From Synaphobranchus kaupii (Eukaryota > Chordata > Actinopteri > Anguilliformes > Synaphobranchidae), in NCBI GenBank assembly GCA_029718625.1, contig CM056380.1:39435608-39499607 (forward strand): DNA of 64,000 bases, in the 5' to 3' direction. Below, in pieces: positions 39,218 through 49,976 of this stretch (position 1 is its first letter; the number at the start of each line of letters is the position of its first letter). A program made the translations under genes and the position numbers. The notes under the pieces are model-generated. The model saw nothing but the letters and a program-made list of their open reading frames with translations, was not told the DNA's origin and ran no database searches.

Positions 39218-40418
39218 CAGTGGGCACCAGAATTCCTGCCTGGCAAAGCACACAAAAAAATCATAAATAAATAACTTTGAGAATTGTTGAGAATAATTAT
39301 TGGCACACCTGGTTTAGTACTTGGTGCAACCACCTCTGGCAAGGATAACAGCATGGAGTCTTTTCCTGTAGTGTTTGACAAGGTTAAGGAACACATTTGG
39401 CTGGAAATTGGACCATTCCTCCATGCAGAGCTTTTCAAGATCCTTCACATTCTTGGGTGGTCCGGCAACTGAGATGGACATTTCAGAACATTGATTTTGT
39501 TGTCAGAATAATTTCTCTGTGGATTTTGAGATATGCTTTGGGTCAATGTCTTGCTGGAAAGTCTCAGTCCTCTGGCAGAGGCAACCAGATTGTCAGGCAA
39601 AATTGGCTGATACTTGGTGGAATCCATTATGCCATTGATCTTACCCAGTGCCCCTGTACATCTGGAATTAAAACAGCCCCTAAACATCACTGACCCACCA
39701 CCATATTTCACCATGGGTATGAGGTGCCTCTTCTTGTATGCATCTCTGTTTTGACGCCAAACATGCCAATGCTTTATCTGACCAAAATGTTCAATTTTGG
39801 TCTCATCTGACCACAGCACCTTCATCCAGTCACATGTTAAATGACGTTTGGCAAACTCCAAGCACATGGAGGGCAAAATGCTTTTGCCTCCTCTACCTGT
39901 CAGGATTTCAACTGTTTCCTATCTTTAGAATTTTTGAATAATTGCCCTAACAGTGCTCAGTGGTATTTTCAATCGTTTGTGCATCTTCTTGTAGCCATTA
40001 CCAGATTTATGAAGGTCTATGACCATCTGTCTCTTTTGAACTGCCAGTTCTTTTGTTTTCTTCGTGGTGCTGGATGACAAAGGGATATTGCATGCGTGTT
40101 ACCTCATTTGGATACCCTAGTGAGACAGGAAGTGATGTAATGAAACAATATTGATCCTTAAGACTTAGATAAACCTAAATAAGTAGAATTTCATTCCTGG
40201 TTTAACTTTGGTACATTTTACTCACAATAATCTTTAGGGGTACCATTAATTCTGAAACCTTGATTTGGAGGAAATAGATTTTTAATTAAATGAGTAAATG
40301 ATTTTGGATGGTTACATTGAACATTAATAAAGCACAGTATTTGTGGAGGTTCTCAATAATGTTATTTTTATTTTAGTGCATTTCCCGTCAGGGGCGCCAT
40401 TAATTCTGGAGCCCACTG
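39218..40418 (-). mobile_element. Tc1-type transposon, about 1.2 kb, decayed
   Basis: Ends CAGTGGGCACCAGAATTCCTG and (complement) CAGTGGGCTCCAGAATTAATGG are terminal inverted repeats flanked by TA (39216-39217 and 40419-40420). The minus strand 39876-39445 encodes the middle of a Tc1 transposase ([37 protein letters not shown]), including the first catalytic Asp of WSDE. The last third is broken by frameshifts. Confidence 0.9.
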
Positions 40419-40624
40419 TAGGTAGGTGATATGGATTTGTTTCTCTGTTTTGTGTTCACATAGGTATGAAAAGTAATAATAGCAAAGACTGACAGAAATG
40501 AAAAGCAGTTTATAATTTATCCAGTCATGGAGGGTCTGAAGATGTTTGTGACTGTACTTATAAGATAGAATCCCTCGTCTCTGTCAAGTCCTTTTTCTGA
40601 GCATCACTGTCTGCCCCTAGAGAG

Positions 40625-40910
40625 AGAGAATGAGAACAATGTCTTCAGTAAGAGTCAGATTGGTTTTCTTCCAAAACATCACACTAGTGATCATATTTAC
40701 ATTCTACTCACCCTAATTAATAAACATGTACACCAAAAAAAAAATGTTTGCTTGCTTTATAGACTTCAAGAAAGCACTTGATTCAATTCGGTGGTGTAGG
40801 GGGTAAAGTTTATGATATAATTACATCAATATATACGCAAAATAAAATTAATATAAAAATCTCTGTGCTGATCAAAGTGAGGGGGTGACGCAGGGATGCT
40901 CGTCACACAT
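40625..40910 (+). pseudogene. LINE reverse-transcriptase fragment
   Basis: Plus-strand reading gives KSQIGFLPKHHTSDHIYILL, then after a shift in an A-run CFIDFKKALDSI and a GGKVYDIITSIYT-like segment. This is the fingers/palm region of an L1- or jockey-like reverse transcriptase. Several frameshifts. Confidence 0.7.
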
Positions 40911-41015
40911 TGCGCCTCATTCATGAAACGCTCCTAAATATGCGAGTACATTTACGTACGAATGTGTTTTGTACAAAAAATCTACTTTGATTCATAAAAC
41001 CGTGTGGAAAGGCAC
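40861..41015 (+). repeat. Repeat, left copy of an inverted pair 11 kb apart
   Basis: CTGTGCTGATCAAAGTGAGG...CCTCATTCATGAAACG... GTGTTTTGTACAAAAAAT...CCGTGTGGAAAGGCA is repeated in inverted orientation at 51756-51900. The pair encloses the last two TRP-channel exons and the giant palindrome between them. Confidence 0.75.
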
Positions 41016-41308
41016 ATTTTTTTTTGCGATTAGCATAAATCCTCTTGGGAAATTGGAGGAAAAAGAGGGTTTTTAGAGCCTTAAAAAACAGTTCATACAC
41101 AGCCTCTCTCTGTCAGGTGACCTTAAAGTCAAATATTTTTGTGGGACAGAATTGCCACCACACAGGATCTTCTTCCCATCTTAGTTTGTATTATGCCCTG
41201 TGGTTGGATGTGCTCAGCTCCCACTGGTTCTGACCCATACTGATTGCGCTCAGATCTCTCTCTGGCAGACTGTGCTCAGCCCACTCTGGTTCTGACCCGA
41301 TGGGAATA

Positions 41309-41441
41309 CTAACGTGAGCCAGTTCCACACTGGATCAGCTGGTGCAGCAGATCCTGCAGCTTTTTCATGTCCGTCCTCAGCGCGGCAAGGTCTTCAGTCA
41401 GCTGGTTCTGATCCATAGCTGTAGTCCGGCTTTTTTTACCC
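41309..41441 (-). CDS. TRP-family cation channel, last exon (C-terminal coiled coil)
   Basis: The minus-strand acceptor CTCTCTCTCTTAG ends at 41442. The exon's first base completes AG|G (Arg) left by the exon at 51313-51398, and 43 further residues end at TAG (41309-41311). The sequence starts GKKSRTTAMDQNQLTEDLAA and continues in a heptad-like helix (LRTDMKKLQDLLHQLIQ), so it is a short coiled coil, a common tetramer-assembly element at TRP C-termini. The join is supported by phase, by polypyrimidine tract and by composition, not by similarity to a named protein. Confidence 0.75.
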
Positions 41442-42175
41442 CTAAGAGAGAGAGAATTTCTTAAGACTTTTAAGCCTTTACTAGGACAACTTGTCAGTCA
41501 ATGCATCAACTCAAAAGTCAGAACAATCACCTTCCCTGATAAACAAAACAATAGCTGCACTAAACCAATACCACAAATATTAACTCAAATGAAGACAGAT
41601 TAAGTTGCCAAATAAACATAAAACCTCTCCCATGCCTCCATAAATGATACCAAATTGAATCTTTCGGTAAACATGTTCAAGAAAAGTTAAGCCTTGTGAT
41701 TTATTGGAGGATATCAAGTTGTTAGCTAGCCTACCTGTCTAGCTCTGCATAGAAACGCGCTGCAAGGGCAGTATAGCTACAGGCTGGACGAAAACAATGG
41801 AACTAGTCTAGTGCAAGTAGTACAGACCGACAGATATTCATAATACAATTATGCCCTCTATGATTAAGACGGCATTGCCTTGGGATAACTTAAGTGTGCA
41901 CATCCAGGCCAGGCTGAGTGATGAAGTTTCTGGACCCACAAAATGTCTTGATAGAGGTAACAAATGTCAACGAACAACAATGCCCCATTCTAGCACACTC
42001 AAGGCCCCCTACAAAATACCATAAATGAAATAATGTTAACACTACATAACCTAAACTAGGTTACAGTGTTCGTAGAAAATATTAACCACAACAGCCACTA
42101 CAAGGAATTTGACTATAAATGAAGTGAATCCCCCACTCCCCAAATGTCTCTCCTCACTTTCTACTGTAGCCTACA
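41442..42175 (-). other. Last TRP intron, 3' part
   Basis: The last intron runs from 51312 down to 41442 (about 9.9 kb). This part shows no recognisable element. Confidence 0.6.
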
Positions 42176-42312
42176 TATACACGTCCGTACGTACTTATAC
42201 ACGCGCGTATAGACGTGCGTCTGCTTATACACGTACTTATACACGTCCGTTTACACGCGCGTATACACGTACGTCTGCTTATACACGTACTTATACACGC
42301 GCGATTACACGA
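42176..42312. repeat. Alternating purine-pyrimidine minisatellite
   Basis: Variants of TACACGTACTTATACACGCGCG / TACACGTCCGT repeat about six times. The alternation of purine and pyrimidine with CGCG steps is typical of Z-DNA-forming sequence. Confidence 0.8.
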
Positions 42313-42538
42313 TTGGCTGCTCAGTTAGCAAAGTAATGTCAGTTATCACACCCCATATCCAACTCCCCCTCCCCTCTCGTGCTCTCATTCAAACTGATTC
42401 AAACAGCCAGCCAGCAGCCCAACAGTTCATAAAAATGAAATGCCAACAGCAGTTAAATTGAATGTCTTTCTTTGGAGAGGGGATGAAAATAAAGAAAGGA
42501 AATGTGAGTTGGTGGTTGATTAGTGGTTGTAAAACTAC

Positions 42539-42877
42539 GGAAGCGTAATGCATTCACTTGAGAAAGAAAATTCTGCTGTTTTTCTGAATTAACGAGATTA
42601 GCTAGCTAGCTAGAATAGCTTCTTCTACTTCTGTGGTAAGCTAGCAAGCTACCTAGCGCAGCCCGTAGTTAGGCCTGTCATGTGAGGTAGCTAGCTAGCT
42701 TAGCACAGAAGTAGAAGAAGCTATTCTAGCTAGCCAGCTAATCTCGTTAATTCAGAAAAACAGAGCAGAATTTTTTTTCCCCATGAAAACTTTTCTCATA
42801 ATTCTCAGATAATTATGTAGTTAATTCAGAAAAACAGGGCAAAATGTTTTTTTTCAAGTGAATGCATAACGCTTCCA
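42539..42877. repeat. Imperfect foldback element rich in GCTAGCTA
   Basis: GGAAGCGTAATGCATTCACTT at the left is complementary to AAGTGAATGCATAACGCTTCC at the right. The inner arms share CTGAATTAACGAGATTAGCT and AATAGCTTCTTCTACTTCTG in opposite orientation. The right arm carries a partial internal duplication (two GTTAATTCAGAAAAACAG blocks). Confidence 0.8.
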
Positions 42878-43033
42878 TGTATGAAACAGCATTATTTTTC
42901 TATTAACCTATGTAACTTGAAAACGAGTCCACCTTAAACTGCAGCACGTATCCGTCAACAATGTATGAAAAGTAGTCTCTCTCGCTGCTAGTTTAATTTT
43001 ATGTTAGACTCACACACCAAGGGCTCAATAGAA

Positions 43034-43040
43034 TAACTGG
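43034..43040. repeat. Left target duplication of the giant foldback element
   Basis: TAACTGG; identical to 49970-49976. Including the preceding A (43033) and the A at 49969 makes it 8 bp. Confidence 0.75.
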
Positions 43041-43159
43041 TATGGGGGGCCAACAGTGCCAAAACTCTGTCGTCTGCGAGTGCGACTGCGACTGCGACTG
43101 CGAATGCAATTGCCTTATACTGTGCGCTTTAATTGGTCACAACATCTCACTCGCAGGTT

Positions 43160-43366
43160 TACTCGTGTCACTCATACGCACTTGCACTCGCAGTCGCATT
43201 CGCACTCGCATTCGCACTGGCACTCGCAGTCGCATTCGCACTGGCACTCGCAGTCGCATTCGCACTGGCATTCGCATTCGCAGTCGCACTGGCACTCGCA
43301 GTCGCATTCGCACTGGCACTCGCAGTCGCATTCGCACTGGCACTCGCACTCGCAGTCGCACTTTTA
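43160..43366. repeat. GCGANT hexamer tract, left outer
   Basis: Tandem hexamers CACTCG/CATTCG/CAGTCG with interspersed CACTGG. It lies near the outer end of the left arm; its counterpart is at 49620-49838 and differs in length and order. Confidence 0.95.
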
Positions 43367-44805
43367 TGAGTGTAGTTAGTAGCCTAGGCTACTAATTGTT
43401 AGCTTGCTGATATAGCTAGCATGCCAGACGGTTAGGTAACGTTAAGAAGATCAGTATAGGCTACTTTGCTGAATAAAATACAGTAGACTATATGGTTAGG
43501 CTACTGAATCAGTTCATTAACCTTAGCTAAATAGTTCGCAAGTTTGATCTTTGATCAGCTCGAGTAGCGTAGGCTACTATAGCCTATCTAGCTATCTGAT
43601 CAGCTAAATTAGGCTAAATATAGGCCTATTATTTTTTATTAAAAGACGAAGATTTTGTTTTCCTGTCAGGTTGAACGTATTATGGATTTCCTTGTAGTGT
43701 GTCAACAATGTCACATTCGAAGAATTTGACGTGGTTTATGAAAAGCTTGCATGAGTTCACCATTTAGCTACTGAAATTATAATGCTGGTTAATGCTTTTA
43801 TGGCTCCCGTGCCGAAATTTGACTGCCTGTCAGAATTTGACAGACCCTCGCGTGCACGCGCGCCCACTCTGCATTATTCCTTTCTTTGCGACTGTGTTCT
43901 TCTCCTTTTGCAATTTCCGACTAATATCTTCCTTCTTTCGGTGCATGATCAAGCCATTCTGTGTCACTGTCCGTACAGATAGCCTACTCTTTTTCTCATT
44001 TGAAATGCTCGATTTTCGTGGAGTTCTCACATAGACCTAATTTAAGCAGCATACTTTGCAAGAATCAGCCTAGCCTACGTTAAAAGCGGATAAAATCCAT
44101 GTAAATTAGGCTATCGTTTTTTTTTTGTTTTTTTTTTAAACGGCGTTAACGTAGGCTAGTGGAACATAAAAGAATCGCAGTTTGACAGCTAGTCTACAAG
44201 ATCTGGGAATAGCCTACGATTCTTCGTTAAGTTCAATGTCGACATAATGTCCAGGACAGCATTATGCTGTGGTGACACATCTGGTCCTCTACTGTAGCCT
44301 ACACCATCAAAATGTTTTGTTCATACAGTGAGCACCATAATTCATTGGACAGTGACACATTTTTTGTTATTTTGGTTTTATAGCCTACTCTCGCACTTTG
44401 AGTTTGAAAGGATACAATGACAATGAGTTTGAAGTGCAGACTGTCAGCTGAGGGTTTTTTCATCCATATCGGATGAACCGTTTATAAATTATAGAACTTT
44501 TTGTAGGCCTACATAGTCCCCCCCATTTTCGGGCATCAAAAAATATTGGTCAGTTTAACATAATGTAGAATAAAGTAATCATTTTGTCAATAATTCCTGA
44601 TGCCTGTGACCCAACAATATCAAAAGACAAAAACGGATATGGAGAGGGCTTCGGCGTTCTTGGTTTTGTGTTTAAGTTGTAGGTGCTCTTTGGATTAGAT
44701 CCGGGGTAGGATCCGTGATAATTAGAAAAAAATAGTAATCCAAGGCAGCTCTACAAAATTAAAAAGCCTTTATTAAATGGCTCACATTATTTAGAATATT
44801 AAAAA

Positions 44806-44844
44806 ACCAACATGTTTCGGCCTACATAGGGCCTTCATCAGGGT
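44806..44844 (-). ncRNA. Hammerhead-ribozyme-like motif (minus copy)
   Basis: Mirror image of the motif at 45101-45139 in the other half of the palindrome, with identical core bases. Confidence 0.5.
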
Positions 44845-45100
44845 ATCTAGAACAAAGACCGAACACTGACTAATATGGGGAGTCCTGAGCTCTGGGAGAG
44901 TCTAATTACAATGATAAACAGCTGGTGCTGAAAGAATGGAACAATATATAACTTTACCAGGAGGGGTCAGTCGACTGACCCCTCCTGGTAAAGTTATATA
45001 TTGTTCCATTCTTTCAGCACCAGCTGTTTATCATTGTAATTAGACTCTCCCAGAGCTCAGGACTCTCCATATTAGTCAGTGTTCGGTCTTTGTTCTAGAT

Positions 45101-45139
45101 ACCCTGATGAAGGCCCTATGTAGGCCGAAACATGTTGGT
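45101..45139 (+). ncRNA. Hammerhead-ribozyme-like motif (plus copy)
   Basis: The core CTGATGA (45104-45110) is followed by one unpaired A, then stem II GGCC (45112-45115) and GGCC (45123-45126) with loop CTATGTA. GAA (45127-45129) comes next, then a minimal stem III (AC with GT around AT) and the putative cleavage position after T45136. Stem I would pair ACC (45101-45103) with GGT (45137-45139). Penelope-like elements are known to carry minimal hammerheads of this kind, often active as dimers. The extra A and the two-base stem III are deviations, so activity is uncertain. Confidence 0.55.
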
Positions 45140-46653
45140 TTTTTAATATTCTAAATAATGTGAGCCATTTAATAAAGGCTTTTTAATTTTGTAGAGCTGC
45201 CTTGGATTACTATTTTTTTTTCTAAATATCAAAAGACTCTTGATATCTTATGTTCTGGTATTCCTACAAGCGATACTAGGCTATCACCTCTCTGCATTTG
45301 AACGGGTCTCTATGGGAATTGGGGGGTTGGACTAGATTTAGCTGTAAATTACACTGGAACAGTATGGTTGGCTAAATGGCTCTAAGTCATCAAGGGTCTG
45401 ACGTATCAAACAAGCCTCAAACCATCTGCTGCCAGATATGCAGTAGCCTAGTTATGGATGGATAACTTGAAGGGTTGTTTCTCCGGGCAAATATTCCTAA
45501 AACAAACTGCGATTGTTTTATGTTTCACTAGCCTACGTTAATGCAGTTTTAAAAATAAACTATAGCCTACTTTACATGCATTTTATCTGCTTTAAACGTA
45601 AGGCCTAGGCTACTGATTCTTGCAAATTATGCTGCTTAAATTATGCCGGAACGCCACGAAAATCGAGCATTTCAAATGAGAAAATAATAGGCTATCTGTA
45701 CGGACAGTGACACAAAATGGTCCAATCATCCACCGAAAGAAGGCAGATATTAGTCGGAAATCGCGAAAGGAGAACGAGCAGAGTCACAAAGAAAGTAGCT
45801 AATATTGCAGAGTGGGCGCGCGTGCACGCGGGGGGTTGTCAAATTCTGACAGGCAGTCAGATTTCGGCACGGGAGCCATAAAAGCAGTAGCAGAATGCTT
45901 GACTTCCAGTAATGGTGAACTCGTGAAAGCTTTTAATAGACCACGTCAAATTCTTCGAATGTGACATTACTACAAGGTAATCCATAAGACGTTCAACCTG
46001 ACAGTAAAAATAAATAAATAATAATCGTCTTTTGGCAAATGCGGACGAGCGAATGGTTGGATCAGTTCCCTTACAAATGTTCTCATCTGCTCCATTAAAC
46101 TCAAATTGCATATTAATTAAAGTTAATATATTTATCTAAGCAACAGAAATAGGCTAATCATTTTGGGCTGATCATAGGCTAGTACCCGAGCTGATCAAAG
46201 ATCACGCGAACTTGCAAACTATTTAGCTGAGGTTAGTGAAATTATTGAAGTAGCCCAGCGAACATATACTGTATTTTATTCAGCAAAGTAGGCTAGCCTA
46301 TATTGATCTTCGTAACGTTACCTAGCCGTCTGGCATGCTAACTATCAGCAAGCTAACAACTAGTAGGCTACTAACTACACTCAGAAATGTTACTCTGAAA
46401 CATGTAGCCTAGGTTCATGTTTTCAGGACGTTACATTTTAAATCCTCCATTTCTGCCAATTGCGATATTTCTCTGTATCGTCCTTCATTAAATAGGCTCG
46501 CCTAGGCTACTCTACTTCTAGCCTACTATATGGCCGCGTTTGACATTTCTCTGTTGTTCTTGGGATTGTATCGCCACCCTGTGGATTTAAATGCTAACTG
46601 CAGTGGTATAATCATGAGAGTTAGAATACGAGCGCTATATCAGTGGTATAATC

Positions 46654-46922
46654 ATGAGAGCGCAACTGCGAGTGCGAATGCGAGTGCGAATGCGAATGCG
46701 AGTGCGAGTGCGAATGCGAGTGCGAATGCAATTGCCTTATACTGTGCGCTTTAACTCGCAACTGCGAGTGCCAGTGCAAGTGCTACGAGTAAACCTGCGA
46801 GTGAGATGTTGTGACCAATTAAAGCGCACAGTATAAGGCAATTGCATTCGCACTCGCACTCGCATTCGCACTCGCATTCGCACTCGCACTCGCACTCGCA
46901 TTCGCACTCGCAGTTGCGCTCT
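46654..46922. repeat. Central hexamer tracts and spacer of the giant foldback
   Basis: GCGAGT/GCGAAT hexamers (46660-46727) and their inverted counterpart (46845-46915) flank the 65-bp central spacer (46754-46818). A 20-bp direct repeat, CAGTGGTATAATCATGAGAG, occurs twice just outside each tract. Confidence 0.9.
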
Positions 46923-49619
46923 CATGATTATACCACTGATATAGCGCTCGTATTCTAACTCTCATGATTATACCACTGCAGTTAGCATTTAAATCCACAG
47001 GGTGGCGATACAATCCCAAGAACAACAGAGAAATGTCAAACGCGGCCATATAGTAGGCTAGAAGTAGAGTAGCCTAGGCGAGCCTATTTAATGAAGGACG
47101 ATACAGAGAAATATCGCAATTGGCAGAAATGGAGGATTTAAAATGTAACGTCCTGAAAACATGAACCTAGGCTACATGTTTCAGAGTAATAGCACCTCTT
47201 GGCCTTTACATTTTCTGAGTGTAGTTAGTAGCCTACTAGTTGTTAGCTTGCTGATAGTTAGCATGCCAGACGGCTAGGTAACGTTACGAAGATCAATATA
47301 GGCTAGCCTACTTTGCTGAATAAAATACATGTTCGCTGGGCTACTTGAATAATTTCACTAACCTCAGCTAAATAGTTTGCAATTTCGCGTGATCTTTGAT
47401 CAGCTCGGGTAGGCCTACTAGCCTGTGATCAGCCCAAAATGATTAGCCTATTTCTGTTGCTTAGATAAATATATTAACTTTAATTAATATGCAATTTGAG
47501 TTTAATGGAGCAGATGAGAACATTTGTAAGGGAACTGATCCAACCATTCGCTCGTCCGCATTTGCCAAAAGACGATTATTATTTATTTATTTTTACTGTC
47601 AGGTTGAACGTCTTATGGATTACCTTGTAGTAAAGTCACATTCGAAGAATTTGACGTGGTCTATTAAAAGCTTTCACGAGTTCACCATTACTGGAAGTCA
47701 AGCATTCTGCTACTGCTTTTATGGCTCCCGTGCCGAAATCTGACTGCCTGTCAGAATTTGACAACCCCCCGCGTGCACGCGCGCCCACTCTGCAATATTA
47801 GCTACTTTCTTTGTGACTCTGCTCGTTCTCCTTTCGCGATTTCCGACTAATATCTGCCTTCTTTCGGTGGATGATTGGACCATTTTGTGTCACTGTCCGT
47901 ACAGATAGCCTACTATTTTCTCATTTGAAATGCTCGATTTTCGTGGCGTTCCGGCATAATTTAAGCAGCATAATTTGCAAGAATCAGTAGCCTAGGCCTT
48001 ACGTTTAAAGCAGATAAAATGCATGTAAAGTAGGCTATAGTTTATTTTTAAAACTGCATTAACGTAGGCTAGTGAAACATAAAACAATCGCAGTTTGTTT
48101 TAGGAATATTTGCCCGGAGAAACAACCCTTCAAGTTATCCATCCATAACTAGGCTACTGCATATCTGGCAGCAGATGTTTTGAGGCTTGTTTGATAGCCT
48201 ACGTCAGACCCTTGATGACTTAGAGCCATTTAGCCAACCATACTGTTCCAGTGTAATTTACAGCTAAATCTAGTCCAACCCCCCAATTCCCATAGAGACC
48301 CGTTCAAATGCAGAGAGGTGATAGCCTAGTATCGCTTGTAGGAATACCAGAACATAAGATATCAAGAGTCTTTTGATATTGTTGGGTCACAGGCATCAGG
48401 AATTATTGACAAAATGATTACTTTATTCTACATTATGTTAAACTGACCAATATTTTTTGATGCTGCCCGAAAATGGGGGGGACTATGTAGGCCTACAAAA
48501 AGTTCTATAATTTATAAACGGTTCATCCGATATGGATGAAAAAACCCTCAGCTGACAGTCTGCACTTCAAACTCATTGTCATTGTATCCTTTCAAACTCA
48601 AAGTGCGAGAGTAGGCTATAGAACCAAAATAACAAAAAATGTGTCACTGTCCAATGAATTATGGTGCTCACTGTATGAACAAAACATTTTGAGGGTGTAG
48701 GCTACAGTAGAGGACCAGATGTGTCACCACAGCATAATGCTGTCCTGGACATTATGTCTACATTGAACTTAACGAAGAATCGTAGGCTATTCCCAGATCT
48801 TGTAGACTAGCTGTCAAACTGCGATTCTTTTATGTTCCACTAGCCTACGTTAACGCCGTTTAAAAAAAAAAAAAACCGATAGCCTAATTTACATGGATTT
48901 TATCCGCTTTTAACGTAGGCTAGGCTGATTCTTGCAAAGTATGCTGCTTAAATTAGGTCTATGTCAGAACTCCACGAAAATCGAGCATTTCAAATGAGAA
49001 AAAGAGTAGGCTATCTGTACGGACAGTGACACATAATGGCTTGATCATGCACCGAAAGAAGGAAGATATTAGTCGGAAATTGCGAAAGGAGAAGAACACA
49101 GTCGCAAAGAAAGGAATAATGCAGAGTGGGCGCGCGTGCACGCGAGGGTCTGTCAAATTCTGACAGGCAGTCAAATTTCTGCACGGGAGCCATAAAAGCA
49201 TTAACCAGCATTATAATTTCAGTAGCTAAATGGTGAACTCATGCAAGCTTTTCATAAACCACGTCAAATTCTTCGAATGTGACATTGTTGACACACTACA
49301 AGGAAATCCATAATACGTTCAACCTGACAGGAAAACAAAATCTTCGTCTTTTAATAAAAAATAATAGGCCTATATTTAGCCTAATTTAGCTGATCAGATA
49401 GCTAGATAGGCTATAGTAGCCTACGCTACTCGAGCTGATCAAAGATCAAACTTGCGAACTATTTAGCTAAGGTTAATGAACTGATTCAGTAGCCTAACCA
49501 TATAGTCTACTGTATTTTATTCAGCAAAGTAGCCTATACTGATCTTCTTAACGTTACCTAACCGTCTGGCATGCTAGCTAACAATTAGTAGCCTAGGCTA
49601 CTAACTACACTCATAAAAG

Positions 49620-49838
49620 TGCGAATGCGAGTGCCAGTGCGAATGCGACTGCGAGTGCCAGTGCGAATGCGACTGCGAGTGCGACTGCGAATGCGACTGC
49701 GAGTGCCAGTGCGAATGCGACTGCGAGTGCGACTGCGAGTGCCAGTGCGAATGCGACTGCGAGTGCCAGTGCGAATGCGACTGCGAGTGCGAATGCGACT
49801 GCGAGTGCGAATGCGAGTGCCAGTGCAAGTGCTAGTGC
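49620..49838. repeat. GCGANT hexamer tract, right outer
   Basis: Counterpart of the tract at 43160-43366. It has more units and a different order of GAGTGC, GACTGC, GAATGC and CAGTGC variants than the left tract. Confidence 0.95.
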
Positions 49839-49976
49839 GTATGAGTGACACGAGTAAACCTGCGAGTGAGATGTTGTGACCAATTAAAGCGCACAGTATA
49901 AGGCAATTGCATTCGCAGTCGCAGTCGCACTCGCAGACGACAGAGTTTTGGCACTGTTGGCCCCCCATATAACTGG

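Larger units (their letters stand above)
44629..45224. mobile_element. Penelope-like terminal-repeat palindrome inserted in the left arm
   Basis: AATATCAAAAGAC (44616-44628) is repeated at 45225-45237. The right arm of the giant foldback holds a single copy (48368-48380), so this 596-bp piece is a later insertion with a 13-bp target duplication. From about 44727 to 45218 it is an almost perfect palindrome centred on GTCGAC (44970-44975). Each half has CTGATGAAGGCC...GGCCGAAAC, the phrase found in Penelope-like element terminal repeats. The outer 44629-44726 part is not palindromic. No reverse transcriptase is present. Confidence 0.75.
43041..49969. mobile_element. Giant nested foldback element, 6.93 kb
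   Basis: It begins TATGGGGGGCCAACAG and ends with the exact complement. Matching pairs across the element (43135/49880, 43796/49200, 44332/48665, 45333/48272, 46621/46958) show continuous inverted arms, 43041-46753 and 46819-49969, separated by only about 65 bp. Each arm is itself an older inverted pair: 43041-44250 against about 45480-46753 in the left arm, and the mirror image in the right. TAACTGG flanks both ends, so the whole structure inserted as one unit. No transposase is visible inside. Long subrepeat-bearing inverted arms with a 7-8 bp target duplication recall FB/Galileo-type (P superfamily) or hAT foldback elements; the class is not settled. Confidence 0.9.

Noticed and set aside
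42176..42336. CRISPR-like array
   Set aside because: Units of unequal length with no unique spacers, in a vertebrate intron. It is a simple minisatellite.
43042..43395. Arg-Thr, Ser-His or Ala-Leu repeat proteins in the hexamer tracts
   Set aside because: All frames of a hexamer repeat are open. The mirror tract at 49585-50022 gives similar artefacts on the other strand.
45857..46111. 84-residue protein occurring in both arms (also 47489-47743)
   Set aside because: Identical apart from one residue only because the arms are near-identical copies. The older A copies do not keep the frame, and no similarity is recognised.
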